64,000 nucleotides of DNA from Stutzerimonas stutzeri KOS6 (GCF_000307775.2 NZ_KK020675.1:446553-510552), one strand, 5' to 3'; shown: positions 19,283-29,700, numbered from the stretch's first letter. Program-made: numbers and translations. Notes: a model not told the origin generated them from the letters alone.

Positions 19283-19825
19283 CTAGCCGCGCTCGCCAAT
19301 CAGCCATTGCAGCGGCAATTCGTGCTGACCACGCTCATCCGTGACGAACAGTGCGCCATCGCTGATCATCACGCTCCAGCTGATCGCGCGAGGCAGATCC
19401 CGGGCTACGGTTTCCAATGCCTCCTGCTGCACCGCCACCACGTTGATCTTCTTCAGGCTGCGCACCGCATCCAGCACCCTGGTCTGCCAGACACGCAGAT
19501 TGCCGTAGGCGACCAGACTGAAACGCTCGGCGCGGCGCGAGCACCAGGTAATGCGCTCGGCGTCCGGCTGACCGACTTCGATCCAGTGCAGCACGCGATC
19601 ATCGAGGCTCTTTTCCCATAACGCCGGCTCGTCGACATCCGACAGCCCACGACCGAACGACAACTGCTCCCCGTACCAAAGGACATAGGCAATCAACCGC
19701 GCCACCAGACGCTCCTCGGTTTCGGAGGGATGCCGGGCAACGGTAAAGCGCAGGTCCTGATAGACGTTGCGGTCGAGGTCGGTGAGATTGATTTCAACTT
19801 TGTAGGGCGTGGCTTGCAGGGCCAT
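19283..19825 (-). CDS. yaeQ: YaeQ family protein
   Basis: 180 residues from MALQATPYKVEINLTDLDR, matching the 181 of E. coli YaeQ; the longer open frame upstream is not family-like. Motifs HPSETEERLVARLIAYVLWYG and EVGQPDAERI fit the PD-(D/E)xK nuclease-like fold assigned to the family. It was once proposed to be an RfaH-like regulator, which is not established. Next to recJ as in P. aeruginosa (PA3725-PA3726). Transcribed divergently from bfd. Confidence 0.92.
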   Translation of the reverse strand: MALQATPYKVEINLTDLDRNVYQDLRFTVARHPSETEERLVARLIAYVLWYGEQLSFGRGLSDVDEPALWEKSLDDRVLHWIEVGQPDAERITWCSRRAERFSLVAYGNLRVWQTRVLDAVRSLKKINVVAVQQEALETVARDLPRAISWSVMISDGALFVTDERGQHELPLQWLIGERG

Positions 19826-19967
19826 GACGGGCATCCGGCGAACGAAAGGCGCAGAGTCTACCGGAAAGCCGAGGCGCCCGGCCTGAATTGTCCGCGACCG
19901 CACCACGGGCAATACGCAGCAAACCGAGCCGGTCACCTATTTTTTCAGCAATCGCCGACAGAGTGCT

Positions 19968-19996
19968 TTGACAATTATTCTCATTCTGATTAGCAT
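19968..19996 (+). promoter_or_regulatory. bfd promoter with overlapping Fur box
   Basis: TTGACA (19968-19973), 17 bases, TAGCAT (19991-19996) make a good sigma-70 promoter. The stretch 19970-19988 read on the minus strand, CAGAATGAGAATAATTGTC, matches 14 of 19 positions of the Fur consensus by hand alignment and covers the -35 and spacer. Iron-bound Fur should therefore block bfd. Confidence 0.75.
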
Positions 19997-20028
19997 CCGT
20001 TCCGTCAACGAATTCAACGGGTAATGCT

Positions 20029-20247
20029 ATGTACGTCTGTCTTTGCCAAGGCGTCACCGACGGCCAGATTCGCAACGCCATCTATGAAGGCTGTTGCAGC
20101 TATCGCGATGTGCGCGAGGCGACCGGTGTCGCTACCCAATGCGGCAAATGCGCATGCGTTGCCAAACAGGTCGTTCGAGAGACACTCAGCAACGTGCAGA
20201 ATGCCCAGGCCGCCCTCGCCTACCCCGCGAGCTTCGCCCAAGCCTGA
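20029..20247 (+). CDS. bfd: Bacterioferritin-associated ferredoxin
   Basis: A 72-residue [2Fe-2S] protein. The cluster cysteines are at 4, 6, 38 and 41 (YVCLCQG and ATQCGKCAC), the exact Bfd spacing. Bfd docks on bacterioferritin and reduces the stored ferric core so that iron is released when iron is short. It has a Fur-type promoter upstream, its own terminator, and bfr follows 205 bases later, so store and release partners sit together. Confidence 0.95.
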   Translation: MYVCLCQGVTDGQIRNAIYEGCCSYRDVREATGVATQCGKCACVAKQVVRETLSNVQNAQAALAYPASFAQA

Positions 20248-20262
20248 CGGACGAGATTCGCC

Positions 20263-20290
20263 AAAAGCCGGGACTGCCCGGCTTTTTTTT
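20263..20290 (+). terminator. Terminator of bfd
   Basis: AGCCGGG / CCCGGCT stem with a 4-base loop, followed by eight T. Classical intrinsic terminator, 16 bases after the bfd stop. Confidence 0.92.
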
Positions 20291-20451
20291 GCCTGCAAAT
20301 CAGGCGGTTGCCGAGATAACACGGAACGCAACCATTCTCGTTAAATTTTAGCTTTGGGATTCAACGACTTAGCCCAAGGGCTATCGTTTGACAGGCTGCC
20401 TTGCCGTGCCCAGACTGCATTCAATCCCACCGGTCAGTACAGGCTAATTCC

Positions 20452-20922
20452 ATGAAAGGCGACAAGCTGGTCATTCAGCACCTCAACAAAATCCTCGGCA
20501 ACGAACTGGTAGCCATCAACCAGTACTTCCTGCACGCACGCATGTATGAGGACTGGGGGCTTGGCAAGCTGGGCAAGCATGAGTACGCAGAATCCATCGA
20601 CGAGATGAAGCACGCGGACAAGCTGATCAAGCGCATCCTTTTCCTGGAAGGCCTGCCGAATCTGCAGGATCTCGGGAAGCTGCTGATCGGTGAGAACACT
20701 CGCGAAATGCTCGAGTGCGACCTCAGGCTGGAGCAAGGCGGTGTACAGGACCTGAAGGTGGCCATCGCCTACTGCGAGAGCGTCGGCGACTACGGCAGTC
20801 GAGAGCTGCTGGAAGACATCCTCGAATCCGAGGAAGAGCACATCGACTGGCTGGAAACTCAGCTGGGCCTGATCGACAAGGTCGGAATGGAGAATTACCT
20901 GCAGTCGCAAATGGACGACTGA
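20452..20922 (+). CDS. bfr: Bacterioferritin (heme-binding, ferroxidase-active)
   Basis: A 156-residue subunit of the 24-mer iron store. All diiron ligands are present: Glu 18, Glu 51, His 54, Glu 94, Glu 127 and His 130. The heme-ligand Met 52 is also present, so this is the catalytic BfrB type. Start ATG 20452 gives the family N-terminus [19 protein letters not shown]. The ribosome site is weak. Bfd just upstream is its reductase. Confidence 0.96.
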   Translation: MKGDKLVIQHLNKILGNELVAINQYFLHARMYEDWGLGKLGKHEYAESIDEMKHADKLIKRILFLEGLPNLQDLGKLLIGENTREMLECDLRLEQGGVQDLKVAIAYCESVGDYGSRELLEDILESEEEHIDWLETQLGLIDKVGMENYLQSQMDD

Positions 20923-20949
20923 TCCACTCGGACGGCCACTGCTAAAACG

Positions 20950-20979
20950 AAAACGCCCCGATCGAATCGGGGCGTTTTC
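20950..20979. terminator. Bidirectional terminator, bfr / FKBP gene
   Basis: AAAACGCCCCGAT / ATCGGGGCGTTTT around a 3-base loop, with A and T runs on both sides. Serves the convergent bfr and FKBP genes. Confidence 0.92.
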
Positions 20980-21003
20980 ATTTCCAGCGGCACAGCGACT
21001 CGC

Positions 21004-21738
21004 TTATTCCTGCTCTGTCGCTTCAGCAGGCTGCTCGGTTTCGCTGCCCTTGATGCCCAGCAGTTCGAGATCGAACACCAGCACCGAATTGGCCGGAATC
21101 AGCGGGCTCGGGCTCTGCTCGCCATAGGCCAGCTCGCTCGGGATGTAGAGCTTGAACTTCTCGCCCACGTGCATCAGTTGCAGGCCTTCGACCCAGCCCT
21201 GAATCACGCCACCGACCGGCAGGTCGATCGGGCTGCCACGCTTGATCGAGCTGTCGAAGACGGTGCCATCGGTCAGGCTGCCTTCGTAGTGGACGGTAAC
21301 CACATCGTTTTCGGTCGGCTGGCGGCCTTCGGCCGATTGGATGACCTCGTACTGCAGACCGGACTCGGTGGTCTTCACGCCGTCACGCTTGGCGTTTTCC
21401 TCGAGAAATTTCTTGCCGGCCTCGACCGCCTTGGCGTTCATCTCGGTCATGCGCTCCTCGGCGCGCGTCTGCAGGAAGGCAAAAGCCTCCATCAGTTGCT
21501 CGTCGGTAAGCTTCTGCTCTTTCTTGCCGATCGCATCCTCGATGCCCTGCGCCACAGCCTGGGAATCGAGATCATCCATACCCTCCTGCGCGAGGCTCTT
21601 GCCCATGTTCAGGCCGATGCCGTAGGACGCCTTCTGCGCCGGAGTGTCCAGCTTGACACTGGTCTGCGAGTCGCAACCGGCCAGTACCAGACCGACCAGG
21701 GCAATCGCAGGTGCCAAACGTTGATGTCTCAGTCTCAT
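21004..21738 (-). CDS. FKBP-type peptidyl-prolyl isomerase lipoprotein (FkpA/Mip-like)
   Basis: 244 residues. Signal segment with lipobox VLAGC (Cys 22), an N-terminal dimerisation part (KASYGIGLNMGKSLAQ), a long helix, and a C-terminal FKBP domain at about 140-232 with VHYEGSLTDGTVFDSS, GVIQGWVEGLQLM and IPSELAYGE. It should catalyse proline isomerisation and chaperone proteins in the periplasm. An AAGGAA site precedes the ATG. The acidic tail is Glu-rich. Confidence 0.93.
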   Translation of the reverse strand: MRLRHQRLAPAIALVGLVLAGCDSQTSVKLDTPAQKASYGIGLNMGKSLAQEGMDDLDSQAVAQGIEDAIGKKEQKLTDEQLMEAFAFLQTRAEERMTEMNAKAVEAGKKFLEENAKRDGVKTTESGLQYEVIQSAEGRQPTENDVVTVHYEGSLTDGTVFDSSIKRGSPIDLPVGGVIQGWVEGLQLMHVGEKFKLYIPSELAYGEQSPSPLIPANSVLVFDLELLGIKGSETEQPAEATEQE

Positions 21739-21956
21739 GCTGTTTCCTTAATTACGCTGGGGGCATATCGAAAAATCGGTACCCGAGCTTAGCAGCGTGC
21801 ACCGGCAGTGGCTACTGCGGCCCCTGAGACAGACAGGCACGGCTGCCGACTCGAGAAGCGCTCACGCCCCTGCGACACAGCGCAAAGTTCCCGAGCATGG
21901 CCCGGCGACGCTGCGCCTGCCTGCGAGCCGATAACGCGCACCAATAAAATCGAGGC

Positions 21957-21990
21957 AAAAAAAAAACGGCCTTTATGGCCGTTTTTTTCT
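21957..21990 (-). terminator. Terminator of the Val-Asp tRNA transcript
   Basis: AAAAAACGGCC / GGCCGTTTTTT around a short loop. On the minus strand it lies about 40 bases past tRNA-Asp and ends in a T run. The symmetrical form may also work in the other direction. Confidence 0.88.
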
Positions 21991-22027
21991 TTGCTTCAGG
22001 GCGTTCAGTGGTCCCTTGAAGCTAATA

Positions 22028-22104
22028 TGGCGCAGCGGACGGGACTCGAACCCGCGACCCCCGGCGTGACAGGCCGGTATTCTAACCGACTGAACTACCG
22101 CTGC
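22028..22104 (-). tRNA. tRNA-Asp (GTC)
   Basis: 77 bases including an encoded CCA. The acceptor stem GCAGCGG pairs with CCGCTGC, the T-arm GGTTCGAGTCC is standard and the anticodon is GTC in loop CTGTCAC. Second gene of a two-tRNA transcript after tRNA-Val. It is a substrate for queuosine, whose precursor genes queC and queE are at 58-60 kb. Confidence 0.97.
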
Positions 22105-22117
22105 GCTAAACCTCGAG

Positions 22118-22193
22118 TGGTGGGTGATGACGGGATCGAACCGCCGACCCTCTGCTTGTAAGGCAGATGCTCTCCCAGCTGAGCTAATCACCC
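22118..22193 (-). tRNA. tRNA-Val (TAC)
   Basis: 76 bases including CCA. Acceptor GGGTGAT / ATCACCC, D-arm TAGCTCAGCTGGGAGAGCA, anticodon TAC in the loop CTTACAA, T-loop GGTTCGATCC. First gene of the transcript; only 13 bases separate it from tRNA-Asp. Confidence 0.97.
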
Positions 22194-22215
22194 GTTTGCT
22201 CTCGAAGTGGGGCGC

Positions 22216-22244
22216 ATTCTAGAGAGGGTTCCTAACCTTGGCAA
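22216..22244 (-). promoter_or_regulatory. Sigma-70 promoter of the Val-Asp tRNA genes
   Basis: On the minus strand TTGCCA, 17 bases, TAGAAT, followed by a GC-rich GCGCCCC discriminator, typical of stable-RNA promoters under stringent control. Confidence 0.8.
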
Positions 22245-22406
22245 CCCCCTTTTGAAAAAAAATTGCAGAAGTTCCAAAGACTTAGGAAAACCGCTGTTTA
22301 GCAGTCGTTTTTTCCTGCCCGCTGCGCATTAACCTCCTTCAGGGTTGGCCTTAACTAGCCAGGCAGGAATAATGCCTCCCTTTGCTTTCCGGAGATCTAC
22401 CCCGCC

Positions 22407-23327
22407 ATGTGGTTTCGTAACCTGCTCGTTTACCGTCTCACCCAAAATGTTGCGCTAGATGCCGAGACGCTAGAAGCTGCACTGGCCTCAAAACCTGCCC
22501 GCCCCTGTGCCAGCCAGGAGCTGAGCACTTACGGCTTCGTCGCGCCGTTCGGCAAGGGCGCAGACGCTCCACTGGTCCACGTCAGCCAGGGCTTCCTGCT
22601 CATCGCCACGCGCAAGGAAGAACGTATCCTGCCTGGCAGCGTGGTCAAGGACGCTCTCAAGGAAAAGGTCGACGAGATCGAAGCCGAGCAGATGCGCAAG
22701 GTCTACAAGAAGGAGCGCGACCAGATCAAGGACGAGATCATCCAGGCCTTCCTGCCGCGTGCCTTCATTCGCAAGTCCGGCACCTTCGCCGCGATCGACG
22801 CCGAGCGTGGCCTGATTGTGGTGAACTCGGCCAGTCCGAAGAAAGCCGAAGACCTGCTGTCCACCCTGCGCGAGGCCATCGGCTCGCTGCCGGTGCGCCC
22901 GCTGACGGTGAAGATCGCGCCAAGTGCCACGCTGACCGACTGGGTGAAGACGCAGAAAACCGCGGCTGATTTCTTCGTCCTGGACGAATGCGAACTGCGT
23001 GATCCCCATGAAGACGGCGGCGTGGTGCGCTGCAAGCGTCAGGACCTGACCAGCGACGAGATCCAGCAGCATATGGAAGCCGGCAAGCAGGTCACCCAGC
23101 TGTCGCTGGCCTGGCAGGACAAGCTGTCCTTCGTACTGGACGACAAGCTGATCATCAAACGCCTGCGCTTCGAGGAACTGCTCCAGGACCAGGCCGAAGA
23201 GGATGGCGGTGATGACCCCCTCGCCCAGCAGGACGCCAGCTTCCTGCTGATGATGATGACCTTCCGCGAGTTCCTTCCGGCGCTGTTCGAAGCGTTCGGC
23301 GGCGAGGAGGTTCCGCAGGGCGTCTGA
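22407..23327 (+). CDS. rdgC: Recombination-associated protein RdgC
   Basis: 306 residues starting [15 protein letters not shown], a normal RdgC length. RdgC forms a ring-shaped dimer around double-stranded DNA and restrains RecA. Family segments visible are [33 protein letters not shown] and ITDEIQQHM-like [19 protein letters not shown]. It stands alone, preceded by an AT-rich leader and a GGAG site. Confidence 0.96.
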   Translation: MWFRNLLVYRLTQNVALDAETLEAALASKPARPCASQELSTYGFVAPFGKGADAPLVHVSQGFLLIATRKEERILPGSVVKDALKEKVDEIEAEQMRKVYKKERDQIKDEIIQAFLPRAFIRKSGTFAAIDAERGLIVVNSASPKKAEDLLSTLREAIGSLPVRPLTVKIAPSATLTDWVKTQKTAADFFVLDECELRDPHEDGGVVRCKRQDLTSDEIQQHMEAGKQVTQLSLAWQDKLSFVLDDKLIIKRLRFEELLQDQAEEDGGDDPLAQQDASFLLMMMTFREFLPALFEAFGGEEVPQGV

Positions 23328-23335
23328 CCCCGCAC

Positions 23336-23355
23336 GGGGCGCCTCTCGGCGCCCC
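23336..23355. terminator. Hairpin between rdgC and the MFS gene
   Basis: GGGGCGCC / GGCGCCCC with a 4-base loop lies between convergent genes. The T-tract is weak. Confidence 0.6.
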
Positions 23356-23362
23356 TTCTGCC

Positions 23363-24775
23363 TCAGCGCAATCCGATCCGCACCAGCAACTTGCCTCCCA
23401 GCCGAGCCCCCAGCGACCAGAGCACAAAGCGCTCGATGAACTCCGGCACATCGATGAACAGCGCACCACAGATCAGCACGCTGAGCAGCGATACCACGAG
23501 GAAAAGCTGCGGTATCGAGAGTTTCAGCAACACCAGCAAGACGATCGCGACGATCGCCGATGCAACCATGAACAGTGCATTGAGGATGTTGTTCGCCGCC
23601 ACTACCCGCGAGCGCTCGTGCGCCACGCTGCGCGACTGGATCAGGGCATACAGCGGCACGATGTACAGGCCGCCGAATACGCCCAGCCCGAGGATATCCG
23701 CCAGTACCCACCAGGCCGACGGCTCGCCGAGCAGCGCCAGCCAGTCCACGTTTGCCGGAGAGGCCGGATGGATGCCGGCATGCCACCACAGCAGCACCCC
23801 GCAAAGGCTCAGGCCGATCGCCCCGAAAGGCACCAACCCGATCTCCACGTGATGCCGTGACAGCCGCTCGCAGAGCAGCGAGCCCAGCGCGATGCCCACC
23901 GAGAACAGCGTGAGGATCAGCGTCACCACGCTTTCATCGCCACCCAGATAGTCCTTGGAAAATGCCGGGATCTGCGTCAGGTAGGTCGCACCGAGGAACC
24001 AGAACCACGAGTTGCCCAGCATTGCGCGCGACACGGCTCGCTGCTGGCCGAACCCGAGCCGCAGGATCCGCCACGACTGGCGCAACACACGCCAGTCCAT
24101 GTGCAAGGTCGGCAAGGCAGCTGCCCCGGCGGGAATGGCCAGACTGGCCAGGTAGCCGGCCAGGGCGATAAGCACCACGCTGATCGCCACCAGCTCGGCG
24201 TAGCTTTCGCTCGCCATCAGCAGCCCGGCACCGATGGTGCCTCCGAGAATGGCCAGAAAGGTACCCATCTCGACCAGCGCATTGCCGCCCACCAGCTCAT
24301 CCTCGGTAAGCTGCTGCGGCAGGATCGAATACTTTACCGGACCGAACAACGCGGACTGGGTGCCCATGCAGAACAGCACGACCAGCAGCACGGGCAGGTT
24401 TCCCAGCAACATGCCTAGGGCACCGGCGAGCATGATCAGGATTTCGGCAAACTTGATCCTGCGGATCAGCCAGGCCTTCTCGAAACGCTCGCCGAACTGC
24501 CCGCCCAGGGCCGAGAACAGGAAGAACGGCAGGATGAACAGCAATGCGCAAAGGTTGATCAACAGGCTCTTGTCGGCAGCGGTGCCGATCCTGAACAGGA
24601 TCGCCAGGATCAGCGCCTGCTTGAATACGTTGTCATTGAACGCACCGAGCAGCTGCGTACAGAAAAACGGTAGAAAGCGGCGCTTGCCGAGCAGACGAAA
24701 CTGCGAGTGCGAGGCGACCGCCCCGTCGTCCGGTGCCGACCTCTTCGAGCGCGTCTCAGGTGATTCATGGCTCAT
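23363..24775 (-). CDS. MFS transporter, LplT-like
   Basis: 470 residues with about 12 membrane segments. The start [11 protein letters not shown] at 24775 overlaps the azlD stop by four bases (ATGA); the frame upstream is not used. The first membrane segments (FFCTQLLGAFNDNVFKQALI) and GPVKYSILPQ resemble the lysophospholipid transporter LplT and the N-terminal half of fused Aas-type proteins. A lysophospholipid flippase role is possible, but no Aas acyltransferase is adjacent. Translational coupling to azlCD is notable. Confidence 0.85.
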   Translation of the reverse strand: MSHESPETRSKRSAPDDGAVASHSQFRLLGKRRFLPFFCTQLLGAFNDNVFKQALILAILFRIGTAADKSLLINLCALLFILPFFLFSALGGQFGERFEKAWLIRRIKFAEILIMLAGALGMLLGNLPVLLVVLFCMGTQSALFGPVKYSILPQQLTEDELVGGNALVEMGTFLAILGGTIGAGLLMASESYAELVAISVVLIALAGYLASLAIPAGAAALPTLHMDWRVLRQSWRILRLGFGQQRAVSRAMLGNSWFWFLGATYLTQIPAFSKDYLGGDESVVTLILTLFSVGIALGSLLCERLSRHHVEIGLVPFGAIGLSLCGVLLWWHAGIHPASPANVDWLALLGEPSAWWVLADILGLGVFGGLYIVPLYALIQSRSVAHERSRVVAANNILNALFMVASAIVAIVLLVLLKLSIPQLFLVVSLLSVLICGALFIDVPEFIERFVLWSLGARLGGKLLVRIGLR

Positions 24776-25098
24776 ATCGGCAGTTGTCCAAATGCCCAGC
24801 GCAGCAGGAAGAAACTCAGCAGACCGCCCGCGATGGTGGCCAGCAGATTGCGAGTGAACGCAGCTATCAGGATAGCCAGCAGGCCCGCGAGCAGATAAGC
24901 GTTGTCCCAGCGCAGGGCCCACTGCCCTTCCGGCATCAGCATTCCCGGCACCACGATGGCGGTCAGCACGGCCACCGGCACGTAGTGCAGCCCCTGCTCG
25001 ACGGCCCGCGGGAAGCGCAGATCCGGCCAGGCGAAGAAGCTGTAGCGAATCAGGAAGGTGATCGCCAGCATGCCGAAGATCAGCATCCAGGTCGTCAT
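24772..25098 (-). CDS. AzlD-type branched-chain amino acid exporter subunit
   Basis: 108 residues, four hydrophobic helices, [20 protein letters not shown] at the start. The small AzlD partner works with AzlC to export branched-chain amino acids (the AzlCD / YgaZH system). Its ATG overlaps the azlC stop by four bases and its stop overlaps the next start by four bases, so the three genes are one coupled operon. Confidence 0.9.
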   Translation of the reverse strand: MTTWMLIFGMLAITFLIRYSFFAWPDLRFPRAVEQGLHYVPVAVLTAIVVPGMLMPEGQWALRWDNAYLLAGLLAILIAAFTRNLLATIAGGLLSFFLLRWAFGQLPI

Positions 25099-25811
25099 AG
25101 TGCCCCCTGCATGCGCGATTGACCTTCAGCACGGCGCTCCAGCCAGACGCCGACGACGATGCCGGCCATGGCCGCGGCAATCAGCCCGAGCTTGTAAGGC
25201 AGTTCCCAGGTCAGCAAGGCCACCGCTCCGGCTACCAGCGCCGAGGCCACCTGCGGGCGGCTGCGCATCATCGGCACGGCAATGCCGATGAAGGTGGCGA
25301 TCATGGCGAAGTCCAGCCCCCAGCTGGCGATATCCGGAACGGCCTGACCGAACGCGACACCGACCAGCGTCGACAGTTGCCAGCTGATGTACATGGTCAG
25401 CGCGGCGCCGAGAAAGAACCAGTGCTTGTGGGGCGAATCATCATCACGGGCATAACGTTTCTGCACGACGGCAAACGCCTCGTCCGTCAGCCAGAACGCC
25501 AGCGGCACGCGCCAGCGTCCCGGCAGATGACGGACGAAGGGCTGCAACGCGGCACTGTACAGGGCATGGCGCAGATTGACGACGAAGGTGGTCAACAGCA
25601 CCACGGCGGCGCCGACCCCGCCGGTGAGCAGCGTGATCGCGATGAATTGGGCAGAGCCGGCGAACACCAGCGTGGACATCCCCATCGCCTGCCACCCGGA
25701 CAACCCCGCGCCTATCGCCAGAGTGCCGAAGATGACCCCGAACGGAATCGCGCCAAGGATCAACGGCAGAATGTCACGGCAACCGTGGACGAACTCTTGC
25801 GAGCGGGACAT
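25095..25811 (-). CDS. AzlC-type branched-chain amino acid exporter subunit
   Basis: 238 residues with several membrane helices. The family signature appears at the N-terminus ([30 protein letters not shown]), with [12 protein letters not shown] and the [13 protein letters not shown] segment. It is the large channel subunit. The first gene of the operon azlC-azlD-MFS, read leftward. Confidence 0.92.
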   Translation of the reverse strand: MSRSQEFVHGCRDILPLILGAIPFGVIFGTLAIGAGLSGWQAMGMSTLVFAGSAQFIAITLLTGGVGAAVVLLTTFVVNLRHALYSAALQPFVRHLPGRWRVPLAFWLTDEAFAVVQKRYARDDDSPHKHWFFLGAALTMYISWQLSTLVGVAFGQAVPDIASWGLDFAMIATFIGIAVPMMRSRPQVASALVAGAVALLTWELPYKLGLIAAAMAGIVVGVWLERRAEGQSRMQGAL

Positions 25812-25940
25812 CGGAACTCCTCGTAGCCATCACGTCGACGGCCGGGCAATCGACTGGAACGGCCTGTGCGGCAAAGCACCGCACGATAACCGAAGTCGAA
25901 GCGGCAGGCGATGCGCAGTGCGGCAGCGCGCATGCCGCCG

Positions 25941-26501
25941 TCAGTCGGCAGAGAGCTGTTGGCGGAGCTGAGGCCAATCCTGGTCGGTGATGCTGTAGAT
26001 GACGGTATCGTCCAGACGTCCGTCAGCCAGACGTCGGTGATTGCGCAGCAGCCCCTCGCGCTGCGCGCCGAGCTTCTCGATGGCGCGTTGCGAGCGCAGG
26101 TTGCTGGCAGCAGTCTTCAGCTGCACGCGGACCAGTCGCCACTCCTCGAACGCGTGACGCAGCAGCAGAAACTTGATCGAGGCATTCAGGCCGCTGCCGT
26201 GCTGCGCCCGGTCCAGCCAGGTCCAGCCGAGCTCGGCAGCCGGCAGGCTCGGCATGAAGTCGGCGAAGCGCGTGGTACCGACCAACTGATCGGCGATCCG
26301 CACGCTGAAGACCACCGCGCGGGCATCCCGCTGCTCGGCCAGCGCATGCCGATACCAGTCCGGGCGCAGCGGTCCGTTCATGTACGTGAGTTCCGCGCGA
26401 TTGCGTTCGGCCAGCGCAGCCAGCTCCGCGATATCCGCGTCCATCAGCGGTTCCAAGCGCAGCGCGCCGCGCTGCAGGGTTACCGGATGCGGCGTGAGCA
26501 T
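25941..26501 (-). CDS. GNAT acetyltransferase, RimJ/YjcK-like
   Basis: 186 residues from MLTPHPVTLQRGALRLEP, with AGGAGA upstream. The GNAT fold (Acetyltransf_3 type) is seen in LVGTTRFADF, AELGWTWLDRAQHGSGLNASIK and the CoA-binding/helix region RVQLKTAASNLRSQRAIEKLGAQREGLLR. Relatives acetylate ribosomal protein N-termini or small molecules. The substrate cannot be told. Confidence 0.87.
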   Translation of the reverse strand: MLTPHPVTLQRGALRLEPLMDADIAELAALAERNRAELTYMNGPLRPDWYRHALAEQRDARAVVFSVRIADQLVGTTRFADFMPSLPAAELGWTWLDRAQHGSGLNASIKFLLLRHAFEEWRLVRVQLKTAASNLRSQRAIEKLGAQREGLLRNHRRLADGRLDDTVIYSITDQDWPQLRQQLSAD

Positions 26502-26743
26502 GACATTCTCCTGTAATTGACAACGGGAGGGCGCTGACGGCGCGCCCAACAGAGCGATGATGCTGCCGACGAGCCCGTCCTAGACACATGCGACCTTGGT
26601 AGCAACCGCGTACACGGGGCACGCCAATACTGCGAAACTTCACCGATCGAGCATATTAACGAGTCGCCAGGGCTGATTGAATTTCGGTGCATGTTCCTGT
26701 CCACCGAAGCCGGCCTGGCGCCACCCACGCCCCTGGAGTTTGC

Positions 26744-29700
26744 ATGACGCTGTCAGGCGGGCTGATCGCTGCGGTCGCCCTCGTCTACATGGCCATCCTG
26801 TTCGCCATCGCCTTCTATGGTGACCGCACCCGCGACTCGTTGTCGCCGCGCCTGCGGGCCTGGGTGTATAGCCTGTCGCTGGCGGTGTACTGCACCAGCT
26901 GGACCTTTTTCGGCGCCGTTGGCCAGTCCGCCGAGCAACTGTGGGCGTTCCTGCCCATCTACCTGGGCCCGATCCTGCTGCTGCTGTTCGCCCCGCACGT
27001 GATCCAGAAGATGATCATGATCAGCAAGCAGGAGAACATCACCTCGATCGCCGACTTCATCGCGGCGCGCTACGGCAAGTCGCAGGTACTCGCCGTTGTG
27101 GTGACCCTGATCTGCCTGGTCGGCGTGCTGCCCTATATCGCGCTGCAACTCAAAGGCATCGTGCTCGGGGTGAACCTGCTGAGTGGCACCAACATCGAAG
27201 TGGCCGGCACCGGCACGCGGGACACCGCCCTGATCGTCTCGATCGTCCTGGCGTTGTTCACCATCCTCTTCGGCACGCGCAACCTGGATGTCACCGAGCA
27301 CCATCGCGGCATGGTGCTGGCGATTGCCTTCGAATCGCTGGTCAAGCTGCTGGCGTTTCTCGCCGTGGGCGCATTCGTCACGTTCGGCCTGTTCAACGGC
27401 TTCGGCGACCTGTTCAACCAGGCTCACGACTCGCCTCTGCTCGCGGAATTCTGGAGCGAGAACATCAACTGGGCGTCGATGCTGGTGCAAACCACCGTGG
27501 CGATGATGGCGATCGTCTGCCTGCCTCGGCAGTTCCACGTCGCGGTGGTAGAGAACATCGAGCCCCGCGACTTCAGCCTGGCTCGCTGGGTGTTTCCGCT
27601 GTACCTGGTGCTCGCGGCGGTGTTCGTCATTCCCATTGCGCTGGCCGGCCAGATGTTGCTGCCCGCAGGCGTGACGCCCGACTCCTTCGTCATCAGCCTG
27701 CCGCTGGCCGAACTGCACCCGTGGCTTGCACTACTGGCCTTCATTGGCGGCGCATCGGCGGCAACCGGCATGGTGATCGTCGCCAGCGTGGCGCTTTCGA
27801 CCATGATGTCCAACGACATACTGCTGCCCTGGCTGCTGCGGCGCCAGGAAACCGAACGCCCCTTCGAGGCGTTCCGCCACTGGATGCTCTCGGTACGCCG
27901 GCTCAGCATCGTGCTCATTCTGCTGCTGGCCTATGTCAGCTATCGCCTGCTCGGCTCCACGGCTTCGCTGGCCACCATCGGCCAGATCGCCTTTGCCGCC
28001 ATCACCCAGCTGGCACCGGCCATGGTCGGCGCGCTGTACTGGAAACAGGCCAACCGGCGCGGCGTATTCGCCGGTCTGACCGCCGGCGCCGCCATCTGGT
28101 TCTACACCCTGATCCTGCCCGTGCTGGGCTGGCCGCTGGAAATGTTTCCCGGCCTGAGCTGGATGTACAACGGCGGACTGGGCTTCGGCCTCAGCGGGCT
28201 GACCCTCGGTGTGACGCTCTCGCTGGTAGGCAATGCGACGCTGTTCTTCTGGGTGTCGATCCTGAGCCAGACCCATGTCGCGGAACACTGGCAGGCGAGC
28301 CGCTTCATCGGCCAGGAAATCAGCCCACCGACCGGCGGCCGCCGCCTGCTCGCCGTACGGGTCGAGGACCTGCTGGTACTGGCCTCTCGCTTCGTCGGCG
28401 CCGAGCGGGCCGAGCAGAGTTTCCAGCGCTTCGCCCGCCGCCACGGCCAGGACTTCTCGCCCAAGCTGCAGGCCGACGGCCAGTGGATAGCGCACACCGA
28501 ACGCCTGCTGGCCGGTGTACTGGGCGCCTCGTCAACCCGGGCAGTGGTCAAGGCCGCACTCGAAGGACGCGACATGCAGGTCGACGACGTGGTGCGTATC
28601 GTCGGCGAAGCCTCGCAGGTGCTGCAGTTCAACCGTGCGCTGTTGCAGGGCGCAATCGAGAACATCACCCAGGGCATCAGCGTGGTGGATCAGTCGCTGC
28701 GACTGGTGGCCTGGAACCATCGCTATCTCGAGCTGTTCGAGTACCCGGACGGGCTGGTCTACATCGGCCGCCCGATCGCCGACATCATCCGCTACAACGC
28801 CGAGCGTGGGCTATGCGGCCCGGGCGATCCGGATACCCACGTGGCCAAGCGCCTGTACTGGATGCGCCAGGGTCGCGCGCACACCTCCGAGCGGCTGTTC
28901 CCCAACGGCCGCGTGGTCGAACTGATCGGCAATCCGATGCCCGGCGGCGGCTTCGTCATGAGTTTCAGTGACATCACCGCCTACCGCGAGGCCGAACGGG
29001 CGCTGAAGGACGCCAACGAGGGCCTCGAGCAACGCGTCAGCGAACGTACCCAGGAGCTGTCGCAACTCAACCAGGCACTGATCGAGGCCAAAAGCACGGC
29101 GGAAGCGGCCAACCAGTCGAAGACCCGTTTCCTCGCTGCGGTCAGCCACGACCTGATGCAGCCGCTCAATGCCGCGCGCCTGTTCTCTGCGGCGCTGTCG
29201 CATCAGCAGAGCGCCCTGCCCACGGAGGCCCAGGAACTGGTGCAGCATCTGGACAGCTCGCTGCGCTCGGCCGAAGACCTGATTACCGACCTGCTGGACA
29301 TCTCGCGCCTGGAGAGCGGCCGGGTCACGCCGGATCGCAACCCGTTCCCGCTGGCCACGCTGTTCGACACCCTGAGCACCGAGTTCACGGCGCTCGCACG
29401 CGAGCAAGGCGTCACCCTGCGCGTGCACGGCAGCAAGCTGCGCGTCGACAGCGACATTCGGCTGTTGCGACGGGTGCTGCAGAACTTCCTGACCAATGCC
29501 TTCCGCTACGCCAAGGGACGGGTGGTACTCGGCGTTCGGCGGCAGGGTTCGTCGCTGCGCCTGGAAGTCTGGGATCGCGGCCCGGGCATTCCGCAGGACA
29601 AGCTGAGGGTGATCTTCGAAGAGTTCAAACGGCTCGATAGCCATCAGACCCGGGCGGAGAAAGGCCTGGGCCTGGGCCTGGCCATTGCCGACGGCCTGTG

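Noticed and set aside
20388-20416. Sigma-70 promoter for bfr
   Set aside because: A TTGACA is present, but the bases 16-18 further on do not resemble TATAAT.
26941-28971. Second plus-strand frame of 676 codons inside the hybrid kinase
   Set aside because: Out-of-frame reading of the same DNA, rich in Arg/Pro/Gly, with no domain sense.
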